Shown here one piece after another: positions 20,790-29,750 of a DNA stretch of 36,288 bases. Made by a program: the position numbers and the translations under genes. The notes beneath the pieces were generated by a model that was not told the origin of the DNA, made no database searches, and saw only the letters and a list, made by a program, of their open reading frames with translations. This stretch comes from a virus, in IMG/VR virus record IMGVR_UViG_3300017527_000794, positions 1 to 36,288 of that record, one strand, 5' to 3'. Positions within the stretch are counted from its first letter, which is position 1, and every line of letters begins with the position of its first letter.

Positions 20790-22081
20790 TTCTGAAGTAC
20801 CGTTATATCTCCCTTAAGTTTGTCTGAAGGGAGTGTTGGGTTTAATGCTCGGAGTTCAATACCTCTATTAACAACATCTTCACTTGTAAAAAAATCCTCG
20901 GCATATAAGTTGTATGCCTCGACATAAGAGGTGGTTGAAGCCTGTCTTGGAAGTGAAGTTAAAACATACACCGACTGCTCTTTCTCAGCGAGAAGTTCAA
21001 GTGCTGTTAGCCGGACATCATCAATTGCAGTACGGATTTCTGGATCTGACTGAATAAGAGTAGGATCATTTGTATCAATAAACATCAACCTGCTATATGC
21101 AGTTTCAACATCTGCTCTTGCATATTCAAGCTCAACATCAGTCTGATAGGTTGCCTCCGCTGTCTGGTCATATGCAGTTACAAGTGCTGAAAGTCTCCCT
21201 GCATTTACAACTGTAAGCCTGTTTGCGTTTCGTGCTATTCTTGTTGCTGTGTTTCCAATCCAAAGAGGAATGGCATAATCGCCTGGCGATTCGACAGCGT
21301 TCTCATAAGCATTTTTAATGTCCGACAAACTTAATGTTAAGTCTGCACCAAACTTAGTTAAATCTAATAGTTTCTTTACTCCCTTACCACCTGTTAATCC
21401 AACGCTTACTTTCTGCCACAGATTTGTCATAAAAGAAGTCTTCATACTAGAACCTGCCCTGACTATCTTCGGAGCATTTATCTGTATTAACGCTATTGCT
21501 GATTCAATATCTGAGACATTATTTACAGTTGAGATTACTGTCTGTAAAGCATTTGCACACTGCTTTAAATCATACATCGCAGCCAATGCGTTTGAGGTGT
21601 TGGTTGGTGGAATTTGTTTCTCTTCTACTTTGTTGGCAATTTCATTAAGAGCCTTATCAGTTTTAGAGTGTAGGGTCTGAATTACAGGTCTTGCTTTTAC
21701 CGGTCCGGAAATAGATATTCCTGAAGCAAATGACAGTTCAAATGTTATTTCACCAACATCTCTCAGAGTAGCATCTTTCTGATACGGCAGAGCGTACAGG
21801 TTCAGTTCTCCAAATGTCGGCATTACTAACTTACCGACACCCTGCTGATTCAATGCTTTTTCAAGTTTATCTGCTTTCTCTAAAAAATCCTCGCCATGAA
21901 CAAATGCTGTTATTTTAAAATTAGGTGGGATCTGTCCCATGTCCTCAATATATCTTCGGTCACTATTGAGATAATCATGGATAATAATTCTACGACCACC
22001 GTCTGTTTGGCTCTCTGCTCTGACTTGAAACGGGACTTCTCTCCAGGATGCAGGTAATAGTTTTTCTAGTCGGTTACCCAT
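20786..22081 (-). CDS. DNA circularisation N-domain protein (Mu gp43-like)
   Basis: 431 aa. The first 140 residues (LLPASWREVPFQVRAESQTD-GGRRIIIHDYLNSDRRYIED, GEDFLEKADKLEKALNQ, PTFGELNLYALPY, ITFELSF) are the DNA_circ_N domain. In Mu-like phages this is a tail protein near the hub despite its historic name. The C-terminal 290 residues are mostly helical. ATG follows the tape-measure stop with no gap. Confidence 0.85.
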   Translation of the reverse strand: MGNRLEKLLPASWREVPFQVRAESQTDGGRRIIIHDYLNSDRRYIEDMGQIPPNFKITAFVHGEDFLEKADKLEKALNQQGVGKLVMPTFGELNLYALPYQKDATLRDVGEITFELSFASGISISGPVKARPVIQTLHSKTDKALNEIANKVEEKQIPPTNTSNALAAMYDLKQCANALQTVISTVNNVSDIESAIALIQINAPKIVRAGSSMKTSFMTNLWQKVSVGLTGGKGVKKLLDLTKFGADLTLSLSDIKNAYENAVESPGDYAIPLWIGNTATRIARNANRLTVVNAGRLSALVTAYDQTAEATYQTDVELEYARADVETAYSRLMFIDTNDPTLIQSDPEIRTAIDDVRLTALELLAEKEQSVYVLTSLPRQASTTSYVEAYNLYAEDFFTSEDVVNRGIELRALNPTLPSDKLKGDITVLQK

Positions 22082-24100
22082 TTAGAATGCTCCTGTTCTA
22101 TTACTGCCACGATTTATTGTGATGGGGATAGAAGTCTTGTCAGCAGACAAACTATCTACTAAAGAAATATTTAAATTCCCATCTGAAAGAGCAAATTTTT
22201 GTTGTATTGCACTCTGTGCTTTAAGCCTTGATATCATTTCCCCCATTGGATCAAGAAATGGATGTCCTTCTGTTTCTAATCCTTTGCTAAAAGTTGGTGC
22301 CATAGCTCCCGACCAAAAACTACTCACAAAACTTTGCAACTTTTTAGGTGCGGTCAGATTTGCATTGTACTGCTCTATGCCAGGGAAGTATCCTTTATCT
22401 TCAAATAATATTTTTCGCACACCTCCCCAATCACCGACTGAAACTGCCCCAAACAAAGAACCAATCCCTTTAATGCTTTGCACTATAAATTTAATTCCAT
22501 TTGCAATTGCATCTATAATCAAACTAAGGTTCTGTGCAAAAGCAAGAAATGGGAGAAAGGTTCTGGATGCATCGGCACGATCAATCTCATTTAAAAAATT
22601 TCCAATCGCAATGGCTCCTATTTTAATACTATTGATTAAAAGCCACAAAGAGCCACCTAAGTTCTTTAAAGAATTTCTCAATATCCCTGAGGTCATATAC
22701 ATTCCCACAAACACACCAACTAAGGCAGTAGCCACCGCAACCCCTGCCGTGATAGGCAAAAGGAGTCCTGCTAAACCAACAGTTGCTCCTGCTCCTGCAA
22801 TAGCAACCATAGTAAGCCCCGAAGCGATAAAAGGAAGTGCTTTTGCAAAAAGTCCAAGACTAATTAAAAGAGGAGGAAGCAAAGCAGTCATCACAAGTAA
22901 AGTAAGAACCACCTTCTTAACAGGTCTTGGAAGTTCTGCAATCTTCTGAGTGAGCCTTGCTATTGTTGCTAAAATCAATTTTAACTCAGGAGCAAAAACC
23001 TTGACAAAGTTTTTCATGGCAATGGTCATTGCCCCTTTGGCTCTTAAAAATGTCCATGACAAACTCTTGGTCTGGTCTTTCCATGCTCTCATAAGACCAT
23101 CGCCAGTTTTCATGTCTGACTGAATTTTAACTATAGTTTCCTTAACTTTCCTCAACTGATAATCGCTCATTGAGGTTACAGCCGTAAACGCTCTGATGTT
23201 TGGGATGGCTTTCGCAACAGCATCAATTCCGTATTTCTCGATCGCAACTTTCATTGAGCGGAATGACTCGGTGATACCAAGTGCTTTGATGTTCGCACCA
23301 CCGTAAACGATGCCCATAGAATCCATTGCTTTCGCTGCGTTCTCCTGTGGCTTAACAAGAGCATTAAACGCACCACGGAGTGCGGTGGTTGCATTGTCCG
23401 TTCTCAAACCACCAAGAGTCAATGCAGTCATCGTAGCAAGAAGTTCCTGAAAACTTGTTCCGGCTGCCCTTGCTATTGGAGCAACAGCACCAACATTATC
23501 AGCAAGTTCTCTAACAGTTGTAACACCCTTAACCTGTGCGGAAAAGAATGCATTCGCAGCATCCAAGGCAGAAACATTCTCTGCCCTGTAGGTGTTCATA
23601 ATAGCAGCAATACCTTTTACCGCGATACCAAGCTCTGTATTTCCACCAATGGCGAGTTTTTGTGCAACAGAAAAAGCTTTAAAGGTTTGCTCACTTGCAC
23701 CCATTGCTGAGATCGTATCAAACAAACCTTTATTCACATCGCTAATTGTATACCCTGCTCTTATGCCCTGTGTCTGAAGGTTCTCAAGTGTGCCACCATA
23801 TTTTGCCAGTTCATCTTTTTGAAGAAGGTTATTGGTATTGATTAACCCTCTTTCCAGTTTAGCAAACGATGTTGTAGCAACAAGACCAAGTCCTGCAATT
23901 GGCATGGTGACCCTTAAAGCCAACGCTCTGCCAACACTTTGAAGAGTACCACCCAATCTCTTCATCCTGCCATCGAGTCTCTTTACTTCTTTCCCTGCAT
24001 GTTTAAGGGATTTCTCAAACTTTTTGTTCCCTTTCATCATCGCTCGGATTTTAGGACTATACTTATCTAAAATACGGTATGTATACGATGCTGTGAACAT
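22082..24100 (-). CDS. Tail tape measure protein
   Basis: 672 aa, short for a myophage, implying a short tail. Basic helical N-terminus (KKFEKSLKHAGKEVKRLDGR-MKRLGGTLQSVGRAL), then the TP901-type tape measure core (AKLERGLINTNN, ISAMGASEQTFKAF, ADNVGAVAPIARAAGTSFQE-LLATMTALTLGG, about 80-240). Hydrophobic helices about 396-475 (VVLTLLVMTALLPPLLISLG and following) probably form the membrane pore. Overlaps the chaperone frameshift product at its stop. It determines tail length. Confidence 0.9.
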   Translation of the reverse strand: MFTASYTYRILDKYSPKIRAMMKGNKKFEKSLKHAGKEVKRLDGRMKRLGGTLQSVGRALALRVTMPIAGLGLVATTSFAKLERGLINTNNLLQKDELAKYGGTLENLQTQGIRAGYTISDVNKGLFDTISAMGASEQTFKAFSVAQKLAIGGNTELGIAVKGIAAIMNTYRAENVSALDAANAFFSAQVKGVTTVRELADNVGAVAPIARAAGTSFQELLATMTALTLGGLRTDNATTALRGAFNALVKPQENAAKAMDSMGIVYGGANIKALGITESFRSMKVAIEKYGIDAVAKAIPNIRAFTAVTSMSDYQLRKVKETIVKIQSDMKTGDGLMRAWKDQTKSLSWTFLRAKGAMTIAMKNFVKVFAPELKLILATIARLTQKIAELPRPVKKVVLTLLVMTALLPPLLISLGLFAKALPFIASGLTMVAIAGAGATVGLAGLLLPITAGVAVATALVGVFVGMYMTSGILRNSLKNLGGSLWLLINSIKIGAIAIGNFLNEIDRADASRTFLPFLAFAQNLSLIIDAIANGIKFIVQSIKGIGSLFGAVSVGDWGGVRKILFEDKGYFPGIEQYNANLTAPKKLQSFVSSFWSGAMAPTFSKGLETEGHPFLDPMGEMISRLKAQSAIQQKFALSDGNLNISLVDSLSADKTSIPITINRGSNRTGAF

Positions 24101-24746
24101 TACCTATTCTTTCTGTTTGCTTCTTTAATTATTTTGTCAAGCTCGTTTGATACAACTGAAAGTTCATAAAATTTCATGTTCATTGCTTCGGTATAACTTA
24201 TACCTCCATCGGTTCCATAGGCGATTCTGGTTGCGGTTCGGATATAGTCTTCTCGCCCTCTATCGAGGGCATAGCGAAAAAAGAACACCACCTTAATGCC
24301 ATTTCAAAAGCATCATCTGGTGTAAGGTTCGCCCAAAGAGAGTCTGCTATACTTAGTCTGCCGTCAACCATGCAAACACCTTTTCGTGCGATGGTACAGC
24401 ACATCTTTTTGAAGGTGTTTACAAACTGATAAATATCAACAGATTCAGATCCCTGAATACAGACGGAATACATATTATAAACATCATCTGATTGAGACTC
24501 AATATCATCTGCTTCTTCGTGGAAAGGCTTTACGACTTCACCAACCTGCTCTTCCATAGCACCTGCTTTTTCGGCAAGGTCTAACTGTGCTCTTGTCAAC
24601 ATCTGTTTAAGCCTGAGATAGAACTTTATGTGTTCCATCCCCGGCTCTCTCAGAATGACATGATTTGCTTCATGTATACCGTTGTCAAACTTATATGATA
24701 ACGGTCGTGATAATTTGAAAGTAAAGTCACCACTCTTTATTCCCAT
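24100..24746 (-). CDS. Tail assembly chaperone, -1 frameshift product (gpGT type)
   Basis: Long product of the chaperone gene. Ribosomes slip -1 at T-TTT-TTC (24282-24276) in the frame of the 182-aa protein and continue as RYALDRGREDYIRTATRIAY to the stop at 24100, giving about 215 aa (157 + 58). The 3' frame has no usable start of its own apart from weak GTG codons. A 6-bp GC hairpin 5 nt downstream of the slip site supports frameshifting. As in lambda G/GT and Mu, the long form binds both tape measure and tube subunits during tail assembly. Confidence 0.8.
24198..24746 (-). CDS. Tail assembly chaperone, short form (gpG type)
   Basis: 182 aa from ATG 24746 (TTGGAGAAT RBS); the upstream TTG lies inside that RBS. 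Mostly helical (IKFYLRLKQMLTRAQLDLAE-KAG, DIYQFVNTFKKMC). Located between tube and tape measure genes, where this chaperone always lies. Most ribosomes read through to the end MEPMEV; some shift at 24282-24276. The tail after the slip site (GEKTISEPQPESPMEPME) is low-complexity, as expected of the dispensable zero-frame end. Confidence 0.8.
   Translation of the reverse strand: MGIKSGDFTFKLSRPLSYKFDNGIHEANHVILREPGMEHIKFYLRLKQMLTRAQLDLAEKAGAMEEQVGEVVKPFHEEADDIESQSDDVYNMYSVCIQGSESVDIYQFVNTFKKMCCTIARKGVCMVDGRLSIADSLWANLTPDDAFEMALRWCSFFAMPSIEGEKTISEPQPESPMEPMEV
24255..24282 (-). promoter_or_regulatory. Programmed -1 ribosomal frameshift signal
   Basis: Slippery heptamer TTTTTTC (24282-24276 on the - strand), 5-nt spacer GCTAT, then hairpin GCCCTC-GATA-GAGGGC (24270-24255). 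X-XXY-YYZ type, with tRNAs able to re-pair as TTT TTT. Spacing and hairpin are of the usual kind for phage tail chaperones. Confidence 0.85.
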
Positions 24747-24766
24747 TTTATTCTCCAAAGTTAAGA

Positions 24767-25165
24767 TTAAACTACGCTATCGCCTTCAAATTCAAGATTT
24801 GTTACACCGTCTGCTGATGCTTCACGCTCAACTGAATTTACAAGAGACAAGTTTCTCCATGACTTGGTAACAGACTCATTGCTTTCAGATTTCTGAACTG
24901 CTTGGATGTCATTGTCACCAACTTTCTTTTTCCATCTCTTTATTTTTGCATCAACATCAGGAGTAAGAAAGATGTCAAAACTACACTTACCAATATGCGA
25001 TTCTGCGTTTTCAGAGTGAACACTTGAACTTTTTCTGCCACCCATACTCGCAGCCCTTACATTGATTTCTCCCTCGCCATCATCATACTTGAAACTGTTC
25101 GGAACAATCGCAATATTTTCTCCATTTACTACGATGCCAGGGACACTCAGCGTTACATTTCCCAT
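24767..25165 (-). CDS. Tail tube protein (Mu gpM-like)
   Basis: 132 aa, RBS GAGGAGGATAATATATC. NIAIVPNSFKYDDGEGEINV-RAASMGGRKSSSVHSENAES (about 18-57) is the tube-protein pattern (VPNSxxYxxGxGE, then a gap-GG loop). C-terminus beta (SVEREASADGVTNLEFEGDS). Hexamers stack inside the sheath. Follows the sheath gene directly. Confidence 0.85.
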   Translation of the reverse strand: MGNVTLSVPGIVVNGENIAIVPNSFKYDDGEGEINVRAASMGGRKSSSVHSENAESHIGKCSFDIFLTPDVDAKIKRWKKKVGDNDIQAVQKSESNESVTKSWRNLSLVNSVEREASADGVTNLEFEGDSVV

Positions 25166-25181
25166 GATATATTATCCTCCT

Positions 25182-26783
25182 CTATACGGTTATTTGTGTT
25201 CCTGTTGAGCCGACAGTAAATGCCAACTGCAAGGAATAGTTAATTGTTCCCATCTGAGTCACAATTGGAAGTGGACCTGATATGGTTACTGTCCTTGTTG
25301 CCAGAGAAACGGTTACTGTTGTGTTGTCAGAGAAATACTGCTGTGCTTCACTTCCTGCCTGAGTAAGTGCAAGGTCAGAAAGAATTTTATATATCTTCAT
25401 CAGTGTTGCTTTGATGCTCTCAGCATTTGCAATTGACCGTCCCGGAATGAGTTCACCCTCTGTCAATCTTGACTGAGCATAAGTTGATTTTAATACACTG
25501 TGGAACATCTCACGACAGACAGATCCGGTATCAACATAATTCAGATAATGGAAACTTACATTCTCATTTTCTCCTGCATCAGTTGTCCAGTTTGTAACAA
25601 CCGGACCCATAAGCATCATATTCTTGGCAGAATTAACACCAAAACCTGTCCCACCAGCGATTTCAAGACCACTCTGCTCCTCGCCTGTAAGAAGATTCGT
25701 TGCAGGAGTTACAGGTGTGAGTCTCAGCGGAGTATTGAAATACGGCAGACTCGCAAGAGATGGACCACCAAAGGCATCAAGACCGCCTGATGTTGATATA
25801 ATGTCATCTGCAATCGGAGCACCTGTAGTAAGTCTACGAGAGCGAATACCAAGAAACTCAGAAGCAATCCAATCAGCAGGTCTTATAACTGCTGGACCTT
25901 TATGGTCTGCAAGAGCAAGAACAGGATTAAAAATATTTACAAATGTCTGACTGTTTTCAGAAAGAAGAGTTACTATAACATTTAAAAATGTTTTACTTGA
26001 AAAACCCTGAAATACTGTTCCATCCATAATTGTATTTGAAGCATTGAACCTTGTTTCCATCTCTGTTTTAAGTGCGGCTTGTGCTGTTGTATCTGCTCTC
26101 CATGCTTCAGGCCAGATAATTCCGGTATACCGAATACCTGCGATCAGATCAAGGATACCTGTTAATGTCGGATCAGTTCCACCACCTGTGAACGCTGTGA
26201 TTGCAATGGAAATTCCAGGGACTGTACCCCTAATCTTGATTCCGTAAGTATCACCAATTGTACCCTCATCTGTAGCTGTTACTGTACAAGATCCGGCAGG
26301 AGAATTTGTTGATACAAATACGGTATCTGTTAAAGCATCGAGTGCAGTATGAATTGCTGTTGCGACAGCGGTATGTGTGTCAAGATCAGAAACAGAAACC
26401 GCAACCTCGTATTTCTCTTCATCTACTACTGAGATGTAAAGAGTTCCATCTGCTGATGCTGTTCCGGTAACTGCCATAATTCCTGCTGCATTTGCGTTGG
26501 TAACTTCTGTGATTGAAACAACATCAAGAGGAGAATATCCCTCGTTTGTTGACTTCCAATCAAGGATACAATTTGTCAGGTACGATGTCGCACCACAAAG
26601 AGTTTTGATTTCTGCTGTGGTTAATAAATGAACATCAGTTGTCAGCATTCCACCAGATGATGCCCCCCCTGCTGTGGATGGAACCTGCCCAAAGATAACG
26701 TCTCTTCGGTCGGCATATGCATCGACAACAGCAGCAGGTAGTAATTGAATATTTGTGTTTGGATTACTTGTTGGGCTTCCCAT
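25182..26783 (-). CDS. Contractile tail sheath protein (Mu gpL-like)
   Basis: 533 aa; ATG overlaps the previous stop (TAATG), RBS GAGGAGGATAAAG. Typical sheath composition: N-terminal NTNIQLLPAAVVDAYADRRD, middle variable beta domain (about 100-210), IASEFLGIRSRRLTTGAPIA, and the conserved C-terminal domain VCREMFHSVLKSTYAQSRLT ... PLPIVTQMGTINYSLQLAF that carries the strand exchanged between subunits. Proves a contractile tail (myovirus morphology). Confidence 0.9.
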   Translation of the reverse strand: MGSPTSNPNTNIQLLPAAVVDAYADRRDVIFGQVPSTAGGASSGGMLTTDVHLLTTAEIKTLCGATSYLTNCILDWKSTNEGYSPLDVVSITEVTNANAAGIMAVTGTASADGTLYISVVDEEKYEVAVSVSDLDTHTAVATAIHTALDALTDTVFVSTNSPAGSCTVTATDEGTIGDTYGIKIRGTVPGISIAITAFTGGGTDPTLTGILDLIAGIRYTGIIWPEAWRADTTAQAALKTEMETRFNASNTIMDGTVFQGFSSKTFLNVIVTLLSENSQTFVNIFNPVLALADHKGPAVIRPADWIASEFLGIRSRRLTTGAPIADDIISTSGGLDAFGGPSLASLPYFNTPLRLTPVTPATNLLTGEEQSGLEIAGGTGFGVNSAKNMMLMGPVVTNWTTDAGENENVSFHYLNYVDTGSVCREMFHSVLKSTYAQSRLTEGELIPGRSIANAESIKATLMKIYKILSDLALTQAGSEAQQYFSDNTTVTVSLATRTVTISGPLPIVTQMGTINYSLQLAFTVGSTGTQITV

Positions 26784-26989
26784 TATTCTTTATCCTCCTC
26801 TTTTTTATTTTTAATTTTCTTTTCTTTTACAATTTCTATACATCCGTCAATTTCTGCATCCCGGAACCTTCTTCTCCAATGTCTATCGAGTGGAGTCCCA
26901 TCTTTATCCACTTCAATCTCCATTGTTTTCTTAGGCTGAAGTCCATGTATAGGGACAATAGTCTTATTTAAAATTATTACTTTCGCCAT
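26783..26989 (-). CDS. DUF2635 protein (Mu gp38-like)
   Basis: 68 aa from ATG 26989, with ATGGAGGATAAG as RBS; an in-frame ATG at 27016 overlaps the stop of the upstream gene and would add 9 residues. GLQPKKTMEIEVDKDGTPLD-RHWRRRFRDAEIDGCIEI shows the DUF2635 end (YWxRRLRDGDV). In Mu-like phages this small gene lies just before the sheath gene, as here; its job in tail assembly is unknown. Lys/Glu-rich C-terminus. Confidence 0.75.
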   Translation of the reverse strand: MAKVIILNKTIVPIHGLQPKKTMEIEVDKDGTPLDRHWRRRFRDAEIDGCIEIVKEKKIKNKKEEDKE

Positions 26990-27015
26990 CTTATCCTCCA
27001 TATTTGGTTTAAACA

Positions 27016-28107
27016 TTAAAGTTCATCCTCATCTAGATCTATGTTAGCGGTCATCTGTGCATCCGTATCATTATTAAACATGTTTAATGTTTGGACAATA
27101 TCCCTGAAAGCAACATCGCCAAAAGGAAGAAAACCATCATCAAAAGTAAGTGATGTCGGAAGTTGCCAATCATATACATGTGCATACCATGCGGTATTAT
27201 ATTCAGCCGGACCATCTCCAACAGGTACTGCGGAATATTTTATAACCACATCTTCATCTGTAAATCCAAACAACACTCTTATCAGTGCTGAATAAATAGT
27301 ATCATATGCCAAGTCCTGTGCATCTGCTCCTGACAGATCATCATCTGTCGGCAGAAAAACAACTGTTGAAAAATTTCTTAACATCCTGACTAGATGCATG
27401 TCCTGTGAAGTGAAAGATGCCTGACCATCATTAAACGTATGTCGGTCTTTTGAAACATCACCATCGGTCATTATTACAAACAGATATGCTTCGCCTGTTG
27501 TCTGTTTTGTGTATACTGCTTTTGCCCTGTTAAAATCAGATGCTGCGGAAATTCTGAACCCTGAGATCACTGTTAAGCCGTCAATAGCTCCGGCAGGAAG
27601 AGAAGGTGATCCGGAAAAATCTATTGTGAATGAGTCAGCAGTCGGCACCGTGGCGATTGGATAAACCCCTATTATTAAGTTTTCTTTTAAATATTGAGTC
27701 TCATCGACAGTCGGTGCCAAACTGCCGTCAACAATAAAGTTTCTTCTGTTTGGAACATCTATAATTTGATGATCGTCATTCCAAGAGGTATCTCCACCCG
27801 TGAACCCATCGAGAGTTAATTTCTGAGTATCGCCAGAGAGCATTGGTTTTGTCTGATCATGGTCATATTTTGTTGTGAACTGGACGGTATCGTCTACTAC
27901 AGCCGATACTGTTAATGGATTCCGAACCGTTCCTCCGGAGATAACCACCTTATCACCAATTTCTTTTCCATGACCTACTACATTCACGGTCAGGATATTA
28001 AGAGCAGACATACTTGCAGAGGCAACGGTAAAAGTCTCTGTAAACCTATCCGTAGCAACAGGAAGATATGTTTTAAGATGCTTTGTAATTTCCGATGGTG
28101 TTATCAA
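27016..28107 (-). CDS. Tail terminator-like protein with inserted beta domain
   Basis: 363 aa, longer than usual tail terminators (about 140-200). The N-terminus (TPSEITKHLKTYLPVATDRF) and the C-terminal 170 residues (FNRAKAVYTKQTTGEAYLFV, MLRNFSTVVFLPT, AYAHVYDWQLPTSLTFDDGF-like) fit a tail-completion protein; between them about 30-180 is an inserted region that includes an HG-loop module (VNVVGHGKEIGDKVVISGGT) similar to the insertions of the baseplate J-like protein. Lies between HK97 gp10-like and DUF2635 genes. Overlaps the upstream gene by 4 nt. Confidence 0.6.
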   Translation of the reverse strand: MITPSEITKHLKTYLPVATDRFTETFTVASASMSALNILTVNVVGHGKEIGDKVVISGGTVRNPLTVSAVVDDTVQFTTKYDHDQTKPMLSGDTQKLTLDGFTGGDTSWNDDHQIIDVPNRRNFIVDGSLAPTVDETQYLKENLIIGVYPIATVPTADSFTIDFSGSPSLPAGAIDGLTVISGFRISAASDFNRAKAVYTKQTTGEAYLFVIMTDGDVSKDRHTFNDGQASFTSQDMHLVRMLRNFSTVVFLPTDDDLSGADAQDLAYDTIYSALIRVLFGFTDEDVVIKYSAVPVGDGPAEYNTAWYAHVYDWQLPTSLTFDDGFLPFGDVAFRDIVQTLNMFNNDTDAQMTANIDLDEDEL

Positions 28108-28538
28108 GGTTTTGTCTCTCTTTTAATATTCCGTATAATTGTATTCACGCTGTCCTGATGTTCATTCCTTACTGCTTTAATTAACTGTTGTCTTGGAGCA
28201 ATTCTTCTCGTTCCGTCTTCAATCCACTTTGCGTATTTTGCTGTTTGTCCAAATGTCATCTCCATGTGATTTCTTACTTTAAATCTTGTTGACCTTGCTA
28301 ATCTTCCCGACCTGTTTGCTGGTGGTTCTTTTGGAGATGAGGCTTGATATTTTCTTCCTTTATATTTATAAATTCTCCCTGTTCTTGTCCCGGTGGTTAT
28401 TAATCTTTTTTCTTCCTTTGTAACTGCCGACCCTATTTCCTGTAACGAATTATAAAGAGCACGTTTTGTTGTCTTGTCTAAATTCTCTATACTTATAAGA
28501 ATTTCATTTGTGCCGTAAGTCGGCTTAATTGTTATCAT
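28104..28538 (-). CDS. HK97 gp10-like head-tail joining protein
   Basis: 144 aa. GRKYQASSPKEPPANRSGRL-ARSTRFKV (about 62-89) is the gp10-like motif (ASxPGExPANxTGxLxxS). Preceded by a helical N-terminus. It acts at the head-tail interface, with the two connector genes upstream. It overlaps the micro-protein gene upstream by 14 nt. Confidence 0.85.
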   Translation of the reverse strand: MITIKPTYGTNEILISIENLDKTTKRALYNSLQEIGSAVTKEEKRLITTGTRTGRIYKYKGRKYQASSPKEPPANRSGRLARSTRFKVRNHMEMTFGQTAKYAKWIEDGTRRIAPRQQLIKAVRNEHQDSVNTIIRNIKRETKP

Positions 28539-28617
28539 GATCTCTGTTAATTATCACCATCGCAAATAATATTGGGATGACAATACTGCAAATAATGTGA
28601 AGAGCAATGGCTATCAT
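28525..28617 (-). CDS. 30-aa membrane micro-protein
   Basis: ATG 28617 overlaps the stop of the head closure gene (ATGA) and the ORF ends inside the next gene (TAA 28527-28525). MIAIALHIICSIVIPILFAM then VIINRDHDNN: one membrane helix with a charged end. The exact overlap on both sides supports translation. Function unknown; a membrane peptide within the head-tail module is odd. Confidence 0.45.
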   Translation of the reverse strand: MIAIALHIICSIVIPILFAMVIINRDHDNN

Positions 28618-29027
28618 GCTTTCGTTGCCTCCTCTGAATCTTCCCCTCTCTCGGTGACCTGAATAGCAAGCGTTTCATTTAACTCGTTAATATTGTCCAC
28701 CCTCAACACCTTGTATCTTTTATCATTATAAAGAATATAATGGTTCCCGTTCTCCACACTTGGAAAAGCAGAATCGTAATCAGCCCAAAAAATATGAGTG
28801 GAACCTTCCTCTATATTAATCTCTGCAAATCTCGCTACCCCAGAATTAGGGAAGCCTATTGTTTCTAATGCACACCATTGACTCCTGACCGTTGTGAAAT
28901 CTTCATCAGGCTGACTGCTTTCAAAGTCTGACTCGGTAAGATCCCGTGTCTGAATGGAAACCAGATGTGGTTTGTCACCGATACAGGTCTTGGTCTTCTT
29001 GACTCTTTTAACAGTACAGTTATCCAT
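28614..29027 (-). CDS. Head closure protein (phage head-tail adaptor)
   Basis: 137 aa. GSTHIFWADYDSAFPSVENG-NHYILYNDKRYKVLRVDNIN (about 74-113) matches the phage head-tail joining (SPP1 gp16-like) pattern: a beta barrel with THxFxxRYD, Y..I..V.N. Overlaps the connector gene by 8 nt. Connects portal ring and tail. Confidence 0.8.
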   Translation of the reverse strand: MDNCTVKRVKKTKTCIGDKPHLVSIQTRDLTESDFESSQPDEDFTTVRSQWCALETIGFPNSGVARFAEINIEEGSTHIFWADYDSAFPSVENGNHYILYNDKRYKVLRVDNINELNETLAIQVTERGEDSEEATKA

Positions 29028-29604
29028 AGGTATTTATAATTCTATACTCTCTGAGTAATGCTTTCGCAGTTCCTGGTAATTCATCACCCTTACCACAGTC
29101 TCCGCGGTTTTTATACCAATACGCTACGATCTGTTTTATAGCCAGCTTGATCGGGTCCGGAACTGTTGATGCCGTTGCTCCATATCCTGCTGTAAAAGCA
29201 ACCTGATAAGGATAAGGAACACAGTCCGGACTTTCGTTCACCTCTTCAAAAACAACCTTTGAGAATCCGCTTGACGGTTTCAGATTGTAATCATCAGAAG
29301 AAATTGTCTCAAGAGAATCGTCTTCCCAAACCTTTATGGACTGAACAGAGATAAGAGGTGCTCTTCTTATCTGAAAGAAATAGCCAACATCTCTTTTAGG
29401 GCAGGAAAGACCATCAAAATATCCGGTGAAAGTTCTTTGAATAAAAACCCTGTTTGTGAACAGTTCGGCTTTTTGTCTGGCAGCCACAATCAAAGAATCA
29501 AACAGATCATTTTCAACAGTATGTGTAACCTTACACCATGCCTTTGCTTCGGCTTGAGTGATAGGCTCTTCTGATGGATCTGTGTCCTGAGTGTAATAGT
29601 CCAT
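29020..29604 (-). CDS. gp6-like head-tail connector protein
   Basis: 194 aa. EEPITQAEAKAWCKVTHTVE-NDLFDSLIVAARQKAELFTN (about 12-52) is the typical first part of gp6/phiE125 gp8-like connectors (PxTLxEAKxHLRV..xxDxxLxxLIxAAR), followed by the beta part with VAFTAGYGATASTVPDPIKL (about 134-153). It forms the ring under the portal. ATG overlaps the stop of the Lys-rich gene (TAATG). Confidence 0.85.
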   Translation of the reverse strand: MDYYTQDTDPSEEPITQAEAKAWCKVTHTVENDLFDSLIVAARQKAELFTNRVFIQRTFTGYFDGLSCPKRDVGYFFQIRRAPLISVQSIKVWEDDSLETISSDDYNLKPSSGFSKVVFEEVNESPDCVPYPYQVAFTAGYGATASTVPDPIKLAIKQIVAYWYKNRGDCGKGDELPGTAKALLREYRIINTYG

Positions 29605-29732
29605 TATTTTTTCTTCTTAGACTTAGATTTTGGTGCTGATTTCTTTACAACTTTTTTCTCTTCTTTTTTCTCAACAGGTTTTTCTACCTGTTTAACTACA
29701 CGTTTGTTTTTATCTTTTACTTTTCTTTTCAC
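29604..29732 (-). CDS. Small lysine-rich head protein (GTG start)
   Basis: 42 aa from GTG 29732 with an excellent RBS (AAAGGAGGTAGC) to TAA 29606-29604, overlapping the next ATG. About half the residues are Lys/Arg (KRKVKDKNKRVVKQVEKPVE, KKSAPKSKSKKKK). It probably binds DNA or nucleates on the acidic capsid interior; similar Lys-rich peptides occur beside phage capsid and connector genes. Short and of low complexity, but RBS and overlap make it convincing. Confidence 0.65.
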   Translation of the reverse strand: MKRKVKDKNKRVVKQVEKPVEKKEEKKVVKKSAPKSKSKKKK

Positions 29733-29750
29733 GCTACCTCCTTTAAATGG

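Noticed and set aside
22119-22949. 276-codon + strand ORF opposite the tape measure gene
   Set aside because: Antisense shadow of a well-supported tape measure gene; no RBS and composition of a complement of coding DNA.
24100-24291. Separate small gene with GTG start after the tail chaperone
   Set aside because: Frame, slippery heptamer and hairpin show that it is the -1 frameshift extension of the chaperone.
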